Below, piece after piece: positions 1 to 8,113 of a stretch of 64,000 bases of DNA (positions are counted from its first letter, which is position 1; every line of letters starts with the position of its first letter). The position numbers and the translations under genes are program-made. Source of the stretch: CAISKJ01 sp046351555 (GTDB taxonomy: Bacteria; Myxococcota_A; Polyangia; Polyangiales; Ga0077539); NCBI GenBank assembly GCA_046351555.1, contig JAXLYI010000044.1:1-64000 (forward strand), in the 5' to 3' direction. A model generated the notes under the pieces. The model was not told the origin of the DNA and did no database searches. It saw nothing but the letters and a program-made list of their open reading frames with translations.

Positions 1-46
1 CGTCACGCCCGTCAACCATGAGATCTCCCAGGAACAGGTGCATCAT
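1..46 (-). CDS. Start of a leftward gene (partial, product unknown)
   Basis: Reading leftwards, an ATG at 46 is preceded seven bases upstream by a textbook GGAGG (complement of 54-58). It opens a frame running off the window edge, beginning MMHLFLGDLMVDGRD. A second ATG follows directly at 43. Only about 15 residues are visible, so no function can be given. The strong ribosome site is the main reason to believe the gene. A rightward frame ending at 106 also crosses this stretch, but it has no visible start and no family signature. Confidence 0.45.
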   Translation of the reverse strand, partial: MMHLFLGDLMVDGRD

Positions 47-72
47 GTCTACGCCTCCGCGGAGCGCCCAGA

Positions 73-247
73 CGAGCCTGTTGCGCCAGCCCGGGCGCGG
101 AGCTGAGGCGCCCGTAGCTCGCCGCCCGTAGCTCGCCGCCCGTAGCGCGCCGCCCGTAGCTCGCCGTGCGAGCTTGCCCGCGGCACACTTCGAGTGGCCT
201 GGCGGCGGGCGCCTCAGCTCCGCGCCCGGGCTGGCGCAACAGGCTCG
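73..247. repeat. 42-bp perfect inverted repeat around tandem repeats
   Basis: Bases 73-114 are the exact reverse complement of 206-247 (42 of 42 positions), separated by a 91-base spacer that contains the 14-bp tandem repeats at 107-162. It lies between the stop of the MerR gene (398) and the start of the leftward gene at 46. Transcribed leftwards it would form a very stable hairpin, so it could act as a terminator, an insulator, or be the remains of a mobile inverted repeat. The rest of the gene-free stretch 47-397 shows nothing further that I can assign. Confidence 0.85.
107..162. repeat. 14-bp tandem repeat, four copies
   Basis: Four consecutive units of the form GCCGCCCGTAGCTC run from 107 to 162. 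The first has GGC in place of GCC at its start and the third has GC in place of TC at its end. A degraded fifth unit follows at 163-176. They begin inside the left arm of the surrounding inverted repeat and continue into its loop. The period is not a multiple of three and no gene runs through them. Confidence 0.85.
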
Positions 248-397
248 CGGGGGCGCTCCGCGTCGGCGTGTACCTTACGCGTGCTGGAGAGCGTAGGGTG
301 CCCCCAGCGGGCGGCGTGGCAGCGAGCGGCGTGGCGGCGGGCGGCGGCGTCGATGCCATAGCGCGCCTTGACGCGCAGGATGCGCGACCCGTGGGCC

Positions 398-835
398 TCA
401 CCCCGCCCGGTACGTCGCCATGATCTCCCGCGCGAGGCGCAGCACCAGCGGCCCCGCGTCGGCCCGCACCATCAGCTCCAGCCCCGGAACCAGCGTCGCA
501 CGCTCCCACCGCTCCGCCGCGGGGTCGACGCTCGCCGAGGGCGCCACGGGCGCGGGCGGCGGCGGCGGCTCGACCATCGCCCGCACCTGATCGAGCGACA
601 TCGCCGTGAGCTTCGCCTTGATGCGCGCGAGGGTCAGCCCCCGCATACGCATCTTCCGCACCGCGCGGAGCCGCAGCAGGTGCTCCTCGGTGTAGGCGGT
701 GGCGGGCCCGCGCCGAGGCGGGTGCGGCAACAGCCCCTGCTGGAGGTAGTGGTGGATGGTGGGGACGCGCAGGCCCACCGCCTTCGCGAGCGCGGCGGCG
801 GAGTAGGTGGTCGGGGTGCTCGTCGGGGTGCCCAT
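398..835 (-). CDS. MerR-family transcriptional regulator
   Basis: A 145-residue DNA-binding regulator. Residues 9-75 form a MerR-type winged helix: the run SAAALAKAVGLRVPTIHHY is the helix-turn-helix, followed by GLLPHPPRRG and then YTEEHLLRLRAVRKMRMRG. The C-terminal half has a proline stretch (PPPPPAP) and then a short helical segment with no recognisable effector domain and no Cys metal site, so the ligand is unknown. The ATG at 835 is chosen because AGAGAGGTC lies just upstream. Its upstream region carries the 43-bp hairpin repeats at 876-1077, which could be its operators. MerR proteins normally bind dyads between promoter elements, which fits the dyad in each unit, but a link is inference. 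Confidence 0.85.
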   Translation of the reverse strand: MGTPTSTPTTYSAAALAKAVGLRVPTIHHYLQQGLLPHPPRRGPATAYTEEHLLRLRAVRKMRMRGLTLARIKAKLTAMSLDQVRAMVEPPPPPAPVAPSASVDPAAERWERATLVPGLELMVRADAGPLVLRLAREIMATYRAG

Positions 836-875
836 CGTGACCTCTCTTGGCACTTTGAACGGCGCTCCCACGGCC

Positions 876-1077
876 GATCGTGACCCGTCCAATCACGATT
901 GAAGGCCAATGGTCTTCGATCGACACACGCCCTTGTGGCGATCGTGCGGTCTCGGTCTTCGATCGCAACCCCCGCCGGTGGTGATCGAACAGTCCCCACC
1001 CACGATCGACACCCCCACCAGTGGCGATCGTACGGTCTCCACCCACGATCGCCACCCCCACCGGTGGCGATCGTCGC
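876..1077. repeat. 43-bp tandem repeat with an internal dyad, about five copies
   Basis: GATCG anchors recur at 918, 961, 1004 and 1047 with an exact 43-bp period; a more decayed unit starts at 876, 42 bp earlier. In the best unit CGATCGCCAC (1046-1055) and GTGGCGATCG (1064-1073) form a perfect stem around an 8-base loop. The outermost pair is A-T in units 3 and 4 and T-A in unit 2, which looks like compensatory change. The period is not a multiple of three, so this is not coding. It sits between the merR start (835) and the stop of the next gene (1084). Confidence 0.85.
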
Positions 1078-1083
1078 CCCCGC

Positions 1084-2619
1084 TCACGGCGCGACGAGCG
1101 CGTTGGCCGCGAGGTCGGGGAAGCTCACGCACCCGTCGCCCACGCCCAGCCGCGGGGCCCCCCGGTGCCGCGCGCGCAGCGCCGCCACCACCGCCTCCGC
1201 GCCCGCCCCGGCGCGACGCGCGCACACGACCGCCAGCAGCTCGTTCGCGCCGCCGTCGCTCTCGAGCACCCCGTCGCGCGCGGCCTCGTCGCACCGGCGC
1301 CCGAGGTACGCACGAACCGCGGGGTCGTCCGCGCGGAAGGTGCCGTCGGGCAGCGAGCGGGCGAAGCGCTGGGGCCCTTCGACGACGTGCGGCCCCGGCC
1401 CGCACGACTCGACCACGTGCCAGGGCGACCGGAGCACCAGGTCGGGCCGTCCGTCGCCGTCGACGTCCGCCACCCCCGCCACGCCGTCGACGCTCGCCGC
1501 GGGCGCGTAGGGCGTCACCGCGCCGCCGCGCGCCGTCACCACCCGCACCTCGTCTCCGCCGTCGTCCTCGTGCACCCACCGGTGCAGGCGAACCACCGCC
1601 TCCGCCGCGCCGTCGCCGTCCCAGTCGAACACCGCGCCGAGCGTCGCCCAGCGGTGTTCGAACTGCCGGTACGAGAAGGCCGGCAGCGCCATCAAGCCCC
1701 GCGCGCGACCGCGCTCGTAGGTGAGTGCCGCTTCGAGGCTCAGCGTCTCGTCGCGCAGACGCGGCTGCGACAGGCGGATCGCCCACACCTCCGCGCCCCG
1801 CACCGCACACAGGCCCTCGTCGGTGTACTGGGCCGTGAGGGAGTACGACTCGCTCGCGGGCGCGCCGACGCGGGCGCCGAGCGCGTCGGCCTGGGCCACG
1901 GCGCGGGCGTTGTCGGCGAGCGCGGCGCGGCAGGCGGCGGGTGGCGGCGGGTCGTCGCCCCCACGGCGCGGTCCGGGCGAAGCGCGCAGCGGGAAGTCGG
2001 GCAGCGTCGCGGCCCGCACGGGCTCCAGCGTGATGGGCGGCGCGAACTCGCGGAGCACCTGCGCGATGGCGTCGATCTGGTCGGTGCGGAGCGCGTCGGC
2101 CCCGACCGTTCGCTGGAGGTCGCGGAGGGCGGCGGTGAGGCCGGCGAGGTCGCGCCCCCAGGCCTGCTGGCACCAGGCGTCGAGCAGGAGGCTGTTGAGG
2201 CGCTCGGCGCGCTCCTCGGGGGCCTCGCCGGACGCGGGGCGGTACGTGAGCGGCGGGTCGTCGGGGCACACCGCGCGGAGGGCGGCGCGGGTGAGGTCGT
2301 CGTCGAGCGCGAAGCGCCCGTCGGGGAGCGCGTGGGCCACGAGGGCGGGCGCGGGGAGCGTCGGGTCGGGCGTGTTGCGCGGGAGGAGGGCCACCTCGCG
2401 GACGCGGTCGGGGAGGCCGTCGAGGTCGACGTCCTGCGCGCGCCCGTCGGCGAAGACGCGCGGGAGGTCGCGCTCGGCGACGGGCGCGAGGGGCGCGCGG
2501 GGCGCGGGCGGGGCGGCGGAAGCGAGCGGGGCCGCGGGCGGGCGCGGGGGCGGGGCGTTGGGGCGCGCGCACGCGGCGAGGACGGTGAAGGCTGCGAGGG
2601 GGGGAGCGGTCGCGCGCAT
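1084..2619 (-). CDS. Secreted lipoprotein with VCBS/FG-GAP-like calcium loops
   Basis: A 511-residue protein beginning MRATAPPLAAFTVLAACAR; the lipobox LAAC puts the lipidated cysteine at about residue 16. A Pro/Ala-rich linker follows. Asp-rich loops of the FG-GAP/VCBS type appear three times: DVDLDGLPD near the N-terminus, DWDGDGAAE, and DVDGDGRPD near the C-terminus. These are known as Ca-binding turns in integrin-like propellers, but three loops are too few for a full propeller. No enzyme motif is visible. The ATG at 2619 precedes a clear signal peptide, although no strong ribosome site is seen. It is divergent from the M16 operon at 2713, with 93 bp between. Confidence 0.75.
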   Translation of the reverse strand: MRATAPPLAAFTVLAACARPNAPPPRPPAAPLASAAPPAPRAPLAPVAERDLPRVFADGRAQDVDLDGLPDRVREVALLPRNTPDPTLPAPALVAHALPDGRFALDDDLTRAALRAVCPDDPPLTYRPASGEAPEERAERLNSLLLDAWCQQAWGRDLAGLTAALRDLQRTVGADALRTDQIDAIAQVLREFAPPITLEPVRAATLPDFPLRASPGPRRGGDDPPPPAACRAALADNARAVAQADALGARVGAPASESYSLTAQYTDEGLCAVRGAEVWAIRLSQPRLRDETLSLEAALTYERGRARGLMALPAFSYRQFEHRWATLGAVFDWDGDGAAEAVVRLHRWVHEDDGGDEVRVVTARGGAVTPYAPAASVDGVAGVADVDGDGRPDLVLRSPWHVVESCGPGPHVVEGPQRFARSLPDGTFRADDPAVRAYLGRRCDEAARDGVLESDGGANELLAVVCARRAGAGAEAVVAALRARHRGAPRLGVGDGCVSFPDLAANALVAP

Positions 2620-2712
2620 CGAGCGGTAGGGAAAGCGCTTCTCCCGCCTCCCCGTCAACCGCGAAGGCGCTTGAAAGGGGGGCGCGGGGAGTGTTACGCC
2701 GCCGCGGCGACG

Positions 2713-4152
2713 ATGCGAACCTCCCTGACCACCTGCCTCCGCGGCGCCGCGCTCCTGGGCGCGCTCGCGTTCACGGCCGCCGCGCGCGGCGACGAGCTCC
2801 CCGTGCCGGTGACGGTGGAGCGGCTCGACAACGGGCTCCGCGTGGTGATGAGCCCCGACCACAGCGCCCCGACGGTGGCCGTGGCCGTCTACTACGACGT
2901 CGGCGCGCGGGTGGAAGAGCGCGGGCGCTCGGGCTTCGCGCACCTCTTCGAGCACATGATGTTCGAGGGGAGCGCCAACGTCGGGAAGGGCGAGCACTTC
3001 CGGCTCATCTCGACCCGCGGCGGGAGCTTCAACGGCACCACCAGCGAGGACAGGACGAACTACTTCGAGACGCTCCCGTCGAGCGCGGTGGAGCTCGGGC
3101 TCTTCCTCGAGGCCGACCGCATGCGCTCGCTCAACATCTCCGCGGAGAACTTCGAAAACCAGCGCCAGACCGTGATGGAGGAGCGCCGCCAGTCGTACGA
3201 GAACCGCCCGTACATGCTGTCGTTCCTGCGGCGCGACGAGCTGTCGTACCAGGGGTACTTCCCCTACGAGCACAGCACCATCGGCGACATGCGCGACCTC
3301 CAGGCCGCCACCCTCGCCGACGTGCGCGCCTTCCACGACCGCTACTACGCCCCCGACAACGCGGTGATCTCCGTCGCCGGGGACTTCGAGCCCGCGCAGC
3401 TCATGGAGATGGTGCGCCGGCACTTCGGGATGATCCCCGCGCGCCGCGCGCCCGCCTGGCAGGACCCGGGCTTCACCGCCCAGACGGCCGAGCGCACCGA
3501 CTCGATGACCGACCCGCAGGCGCAGCTCCCGGCCTTCCACGTCGTGTGGCACATCCCCGCGCGGCGCACGCCCGACCACTACCCCCTGGAGGTGCTCGGC
3601 GCGGTGCTCGGCATGGGCGAGAGCTCGCGGCTCCACCAGGACCTGGTGAAGACGCGCGAGATCGCCAGCGAGATCAACGTCTACACCGAGGACCGCCGCG
3701 GCCCCGACGTGTTCGGCGTGTGGTGCCTCGTCGCCCAGGGCCACACCGGCGCCGAGGTGCGCGAGGTGCTCTACCAGCAGATGGAGCGCGTCGCGAGCGA
3801 GGGCGTCACCGACCGCGAGCTCGAGAAGGTGAAGAACCTCGTGCGGCGCCAGTTCGTCTTCGGGCTCCAGAGCAACCTCGCGCGGGCGCGTCAGCTCGCG
3901 GAGTTCGAGCTCTACGACGGCAACGCGTCGCTGCTGCGCACCGAGCTCGACCGCTACCTCGCCGTCACCCGCGAGGACGTGCAGCGCGTCGCGCGGCAGT
4001 ACTTCGCCGCCACCAACCGCACCGTCCTCGACGTGCTGCCCCGCGCGCAGGCCGCCGCGCCTGCGCCCGCTGCGCCTGCTGCACCTGCGCCTGCTGCGCC
4101 TGCTGCACCTGCGCCCGCTGCGCCCGCCGCCGCCCCCACCGGAGCCCGCTAG
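2713..4152 (+). CDS. M16 family zinc metallopeptidase (catalytic partner)
   Basis: A 479-residue exported peptidase of the M16 (pitrilysin/insulinase) family. A Sec signal (TCLRGAALLGALAFTAAARG) precedes the M16 domain. The inverted zinc motif HLFEH is at residues 77-81 and the downstream acidic ligand lies in the segment around VMEERRQSYENRP. The short, single-module length matches M16B enzymes, which work with a second M16 subunit; the adjacent gene supplies that partner. The last 35 residues are a low-complexity Ala/Pro tail encoded by 24-bp repeats. The next gene starts one base after the stop, so the two are an operon. The ATG at 2713 gives a complete signal peptide. Confidence 0.93.
   Translation: MRTSLTTCLRGAALLGALAFTAAARGDELPVPVTVERLDNGLRVVMSPDHSAPTVAVAVYYDVGARVEERGRSGFAHLFEHMMFEGSANVGKGEHFRLISTRGGSFNGTTSEDRTNYFETLPSSAVELGLFLEADRMRSLNISAENFENQRQTVMEERRQSYENRPYMLSFLRRDELSYQGYFPYEHSTIGDMRDLQAATLADVRAFHDRYYAPDNAVISVAGDFEPAQLMEMVRRHFGMIPARRAPAWQDPGFTAQTAERTDSMTDPQAQLPAFHVVWHIPARRTPDHYPLEVLGAVLGMGESSRLHQDLVKTREIASEINVYTEDRRGPDVFGVWCLVAQGHTGAEVREVLYQQMERVASEGVTDRELEKVKNLVRRQFVFGLQSNLARARQLAEFELYDGNASLLRTELDRYLAVTREDVQRVARQYFAATNRTVLDVLPRAQAAAPAPAAPAAPAPAAPAAPAPAAPAAAPTGAR
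4060..4131 (+). repeat. 24-bp coding tandem repeat (Ala-Pro tail)
   Basis: Three 24-bp units begin at 4060, 4084 and 4108, each starting CCTGCGCC. They encode an eight-residue Pro-Ala unit (PAPAAPAA) at the C-terminus of the M16 peptidase. The in-frame period suggests expansion by slippage in a tolerated linker-like tail. Confidence 0.85.
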
Positions 4153-4153
4153 C

Positions 4154-5920
4154 ATGAACCGCCACACCGCCCTCCTCGCCGCGCTCCTCGCCGCCGCCTC
4201 GTGCCGGAGTTCGAACACCCCGACGCCGCAGACCACCACGCACGCGACCGACGGCAACACCGCGAGCAACACCCCGCCGCCCGACGAGACGCCGCACGCC
4301 CCCGTGGTGCACGCCGAGCCGCCCGCGCCGGGGCCCGCGCGCGACGTCCACCTCCCCGCGATCCGCCGGCGCCGCCTGCCCAACGGGCTCGAGCTCAACG
4401 CGGTGGAGTACCACACGCTCCCGGTCGTCCACATCCGGCTCGCGGTGCGGGCGGGCGCGTCGCACGACCCGGCCAACCTCCCGGGCCTCGCGTCGATCAC
4501 CGGCGACATGCTCAAGGAGGGCACGCGCACCAAGACCAGCGCGCAGATCGCCGAGGCGATCGAGTTCGTCGGCGGCAGCCTGGAGGTGCTCACCGGCCCC
4601 GACACCACCACGTTCTCCGTGTCGGTGCTGAAGGACCACGCGGACACCGCGCTCTCGCTGCTCGCGGAGGTGCTCACGCAGAGCACCTTCCCGCAGGTGG
4701 AGCTCGACAAGCTCAAGCGCCGCGAGCGCGACCGCCTCGAGCGCAGCCAGAACGACCCCGGCTGGCTCTCGCAGCGCGCCTTCGCGCAGGCCGTGTACGG
4801 CGACCGCCACCCCTACGGCCGCTTCGACACCACCGCCGCCGCGCTCACCGCGATGACGCGCGCCAACGTGATGGCCTTCCACCGCCAGCGCTACCTCGCC
4901 GGCAACATGATGCTCGTCGTCGTCGGCGACCTCACGCCCGCCCAGCTCGACCCGATCGTCAACCGCACGATGGGGGCCGTCCCGCGCGGGGTCTCCCCGG
5001 CGCCCGCGCTCCCTGCGCCGCCGCAGCCGACCGCGCGTCAGGTGGTGCTCGTGCACCGGCCGGGCTCCGCGCAGAGCGTGATCCGCATCGGCAACCCCTC
5101 GCTCCGCCGCCGCGACGACGACTACGTGCCGCTCACCGTCGCCAACCACATCCTCGGCGGCGGCGCCTCGGCCCGCCTCTTCATGGACCTCCGCGAGCTC
5201 CGCTCGCTCACCTACGGCGCCTACGCGCGGCTCTCGAGCAGCGTCGACGTCGGCACCTGGGGCGCGGCGGGGCAGGTGCGCACGCCCGTCACCGGCGACG
5301 CGATGCAGGCCTTCTTCACCCACATCAACTGCCTCACCTCGTCGGCGTCGCCCGACGCGGAGATGGCCCAGACGCGCTCGTACCTCGTCGACAGCTTCGC
5401 CCTCACCGTCGAGACGCCCGGCAACATCGCCGACCTCATCGCGGGGATGCGCGTCTACGGCCTGCCCGACACCTGGTACGACAGCTACCGCACCCGCGTG
5501 CAGCAGGTCGACGCCGCGGGCGCGCAGGCGATCGCGCAGCGCTACATCCACCCCGAGCGGGCCTCGGTGGTGGTGGTGGGCGACGCCGAGGCGCAGGTGG
5601 AGGTGGGGCCGCCGTGCGCCGCCGCCGCGCGCCTCCCGCAGGACGCGACCTTCGCCCAGCAGATCCAGGCCTGCGCCGGCGCCCAGGAGCAGGGCGAGAA
5701 CGCCCCTCGCCGCGAGACGGTGGCCCTCAAGGAGCTGCTCCGCGCGTGGGGCCCCGTGCGCGTGGTCAACCTCCAGGGCCAGCTCCAGGAGGAGCTCGCC
5801 GCCACGCCCGAGCGCACGCCCCCGGTGCGCGCGCGCTGCGAGGAGCTCACCGCGCCCGCGCTCCAGGCGATCTCGCACGCCGAGCCGCGCGCCCGCGCCG
5901 CCGCCCCGCCGGGGCGCTGA
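4154..5920 (+). CDS. M16 family protein, non-catalytic partner, lipoprotein
   Basis: A 588-residue M16-fold protein with a lipobox (LAAASC, Cys17) and a Thr/Pro-rich linker to about residue 65. Where an active enzyme carries HxxEH this one reads GLASITGDMLKEGT, so the zinc site is absent. The Arg/Tyr pair typical of the non-catalytic half is kept in LRELRSLTYGAYARL. This matches the known heterodimeric M16B arrangement, where the inactive subunit completes the substrate chamber. It follows the catalytic gene after one base. Being lipid-anchored, it may hold the pair at a membrane; the catalytic partner has only a Sec signal. The C-terminal 100 residues extend beyond the usual domain and contain several cysteines. 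Confidence 0.9.
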   Translation: MNRHTALLAALLAAASCRSSNTPTPQTTTHATDGNTASNTPPPDETPHAPVVHAEPPAPGPARDVHLPAIRRRRLPNGLELNAVEYHTLPVVHIRLAVRAGASHDPANLPGLASITGDMLKEGTRTKTSAQIAEAIEFVGGSLEVLTGPDTTTFSVSVLKDHADTALSLLAEVLTQSTFPQVELDKLKRRERDRLERSQNDPGWLSQRAFAQAVYGDRHPYGRFDTTAAALTAMTRANVMAFHRQRYLAGNMMLVVVGDLTPAQLDPIVNRTMGAVPRGVSPAPALPAPPQPTARQVVLVHRPGSAQSVIRIGNPSLRRRDDDYVPLTVANHILGGGASARLFMDLRELRSLTYGAYARLSSSVDVGTWGAAGQVRTPVTGDAMQAFFTHINCLTSSASPDAEMAQTRSYLVDSFALTVETPGNIADLIAGMRVYGLPDTWYDSYRTRVQQVDAAGAQAIAQRYIHPERASVVVVGDAEAQVEVGPPCAAAARLPQDATFAQQIQACAGAQEQGENAPRRETVALKELLRAWGPVRVVNLQGQLQEELAATPERTPPVRARCEELTAPALQAISHAEPRARAAAPPGR

Positions 5921-5921
5921 G

Positions 5922-6539
5922 CTAACAGGGCGTCCCGAGCGCCCGCTCCACCTCGCCGAAGGGGTCGACCACGGCCCGCAGCACCGCCCGCCAGCCCCGC
6001 GGCAGCCCCCCCGCCAGCTCCCACGTCACGAACCGCAGCTCGCCGATCAGCGCGCCCCCGAGCGGCGTCCACACGAGGTCGTTGGCCGAGGGCCGCGCGT
6101 TGTACACCTCGACGCCGTACTCCCACACCGCGCTCGACACCGCGGCGAAGGCGATCGACGGGATCGCCCCGTGCCCGCACTGCCGCGCGCGGAGGTAGAG
6201 CTCGGAGCCCATCAGCCCGTGGCCGACGAAATTGATCTGCCAGCGGTCGCCGTCCCACTCGAAGACCCTCCGCGACGCGTCGAACTTCGGCGGCTCGGTG
6301 TACGCCATCTGCAGGAAGCGCAGGTTGCGGTCGCCGTCCTCCAGGCTGAAGGCGTGCGGCCAGAGGAGCATCGCGCCCACCCGCTGCGTCGCGAGCAGCC
6401 CGACGCCGTGCAGCGCGGGCACGAGCCACGACTCGGCGTGCGGCCGCTCCTGCGCGCGGAGGGCGGGGCCGCGGAGGGCGAGCGCCGCGCAGAGGGCCGC
6501 GCCGAGGATGAGCTGCGACGCAGCGGGGCCCTTCGCCAT
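5922..6539 (-). CDS. Exported protein resembling DUF3943
   Basis: A 205-residue protein with an N-terminal signal (AASQLILGAALCAALALRG). The central block resembles DUF3943: DRWQINFVGHGLMGSELY followed by LRARQCGHG, then SSAVWEYGVEVYNARPSAND and TPLGGALIGEL. In that family the NxxGH-G-Y segment and the later E-PS-ND segment are conserved; the biochemical role is unknown and it is thought to be envelope-associated. The ATG at 6539 is the first one that places the hydrophobic signal at the N-terminus. Its stop lies one base from the stop of the convergent M16 operon. I am sure of the gene, less sure of the family name. Confidence 0.7.
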   Translation of the reverse strand: MAKGPAASQLILGAALCAALALRGPALRAQERPHAESWLVPALHGVGLLATQRVGAMLLWPHAFSLEDGDRNLRFLQMAYTEPPKFDASRRVFEWDGDRWQINFVGHGLMGSELYLRARQCGHGAIPSIAFAAVSSAVWEYGVEVYNARPSANDLVWTPLGGALIGELRFVTWELAGGLPRGWRAVLRAVVDPFGEVERALGTPC

Positions 6540-6552
6540 GAGGGCGGCGAGT

Positions 6553-8070
6553 CTAGCGCCCCGGCGACGCCGCGGTCTCGCCCGCAGTGACGTGGACGGT
6601 GGTCCACGCGTCGGCGTCCACGGCGTCGTCGAGCCCGAGCTGACCGGCGCGGTTGTCGCCCCAGCACCACGCCACACCGTCCCGCGCGAGGGCGCAGGCG
6701 TGCGGCGCGACGGAGCGTCCGTCCGATCGCTCGATCGGGTCGACCGCCACCAGCGCGACGGCCCGCGGGAGGTCGCCGAGCACGCTCCAACCGCGCGGGG
6801 CGAGCGGGTTGCGTGCGATCACGCGGCCGTCGTCGAGGAGCTCGAGGTCGGCCCGGACCGGCGGCTCCTCCTCCCAGACGGCCTCCATGGTGGCGTCGCC
6901 GAGGGTCTCGACCGGGCGCGTGAAGGTCCACCGGTCGGGTGCGCCACCCCAGCAACGCGAGACGCCGCGTGCGTCCCGCGCGCACATGACGTGCTCCGCC
7001 GTCGGGTGGAGCGAAGCCGTGGGCGCCGGCAGCGCGACGTCGAGCGGGCGCGTGGCGCGGTAGGCCCGCGGGTGCCCGGGCCACGCGCGCCCGAAGGCTC
7101 CCCAGCACCGCACCGTCCCGGCCGCGTCGAGGGCGCAGGTGGCCTCCGCCGTGGCGGCGATCGACACGGCGGGCGGGAGCGGCTCGACGCGCGTCGCGAC
7201 GGGCTCCGAGACGGGCGCGCCGTCCGCGCGCGTCGGCCAGCACGAGACGTCGCCGCCCGCGAGGAGCGCGCAGCCGAGGCCGTGCCGGAGCGCCAGCGCG
7301 CGGGCGTCCCGCACGCCGCGGACGGACCGCAGCGAAGGGCCCCAGCAGCGCACATCGCCGGAGACGGTGACGCCGCAGGTGTCGTCGTCGGCCATCGCGA
7401 GCGCGCGGAAGCGGGCGTCCGCCGCGATGGGGGCGGGACGGGAGCGCCACCGCACGCGCCCCGAGGCGACGCCCCCGCGGCAGCGCACGGAGCCGTCGCC
7501 GCGGAGCTCGCAGGGGGTGTCGTGGTACCTGGCGCGGCCGTCCCCGTCGGCGTCGTCTCGCATCACCCGCGTCCGCTCGCCCCGCTCGCACTCCTCGGTC
7601 TGCGCGTCGATCCAGAGGCAGTGAGCGCGCGGGGTCTCGACGTAGTCGCCGTAGTGCCTGACGCCGAGCGCGGCGCGGGCGTCCGACCGCCACGGGGGCG
7701 CGAAGGTCCGCCGCGCGACGGCCCGGCTCGTTTCGTCAGCGTAGGCGTCGAGCGCCCACGCCGTGCCGTCCGTCCGAACGAGGAGCAGCCCGTCGCTGCT
7801 CGGGGCGAAGGCGACGACGTCGCGCAGCGGCTCGACGCGCTCCGCGGGGAAGCGGAGCACGTGGTAGGGCGCGGCGTCGCGGCGAACCTCGCCCACGGCC
7901 GTGCGCATGACCGGGACGCGGCGGGCGCCGCGCTCGAGGAGCGCCGCGAGGGCGAGGCCCACCGCCACGAAGCCCCAGCGGGTGCGGCGCGGCGGGCTGG
8001 GGACTTCGAAGCGGGCGTGTCGGTAGGGCCCCCCGGTGGTGCGCACGGCGCTCATGGCCGCCGCGTACAT
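6553..8070 (-). CDS. RCC1-repeat-like exported or membrane-anchored protein
   Basis: A 505-residue protein with a single N-terminal hydrophobic segment (TRWGFVAVGLALAALLERG, near residue 30), then repeated propeller units. RCC1-type turns are visible as SGDVRCWGPS, AGTVRCWGAFG, SRCWGGAP and the canonical AWCWGDNRAGQLGLDD close to the C-terminus, each preceded by a Cys-Ala/Gly-Leu strand. RCC1-like proteins in myxobacteria are common, extracellular and of unknown role. Only the last unit is canonical; the others are degenerate. An ATG at 8055 is an alternative start five codons downstream and neither has a good ribosome site. It is divergent from the gene at 8114. Confidence 0.75.
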   Translation of the reverse strand: MYAAAMSAVRTTGGPYRHARFEVPSPPRRTRWGFVAVGLALAALLERGARRVPVMRTAVGEVRRDAAPYHVLRFPAERVEPLRDVVAFAPSSDGLLLVRTDGTAWALDAYADETSRAVARRTFAPPWRSDARAALGVRHYGDYVETPRAHCLWIDAQTEECERGERTRVMRDDADGDGRARYHDTPCELRGDGSVRCRGGVASGRVRWRSRPAPIAADARFRALAMADDDTCGVTVSGDVRCWGPSLRSVRGVRDARALALRHGLGCALLAGGDVSCWPTRADGAPVSEPVATRVEPLPPAVSIAATAEATCALDAAGTVRCWGAFGRAWPGHPRAYRATRPLDVALPAPTASLHPTAEHVMCARDARGVSRCWGGAPDRWTFTRPVETLGDATMEAVWEEEPPVRADLELLDDGRVIARNPLAPRGWSVLGDLPRAVALVAVDPIERSDGRSVAPHACALARDGVAWCWGDNRAGQLGLDDAVDADAWTTVHVTAGETAASPGR

Positions 8071-8113
8071 CAACGCGCGTGCCGCGGCACGGCGGGTGCG
8101 TCGCGGCCATCTC

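Noticed and set aside
2..106. A rightward frame ending at 106 that could be the end of a gene
   Set aside because: No start is visible and it competes with a leftward ATG with a perfect ribosome site. Not enough to call it, though it stays possible.
73..247. CRISPR array or insertion-sequence ends
   Set aside because: There are no regularly spaced repeats with unique spacers, and no transposase lies inside or beside the inverted repeat within the window.
2671..2697. TTGAAA and TGTTAC as a promoter for the M16 operon
   Set aside because: The spacing is only 15 bases and the -10 element is poor, so I did not list it.
1084..4716. A very long leftward open frame of about 1,200 codons
   Set aside because: Only 1084-2619 has a signal peptide and domain pattern. 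The rest runs antisense to the M16 genes and is open because GC-rich codons rarely give stop triplets.
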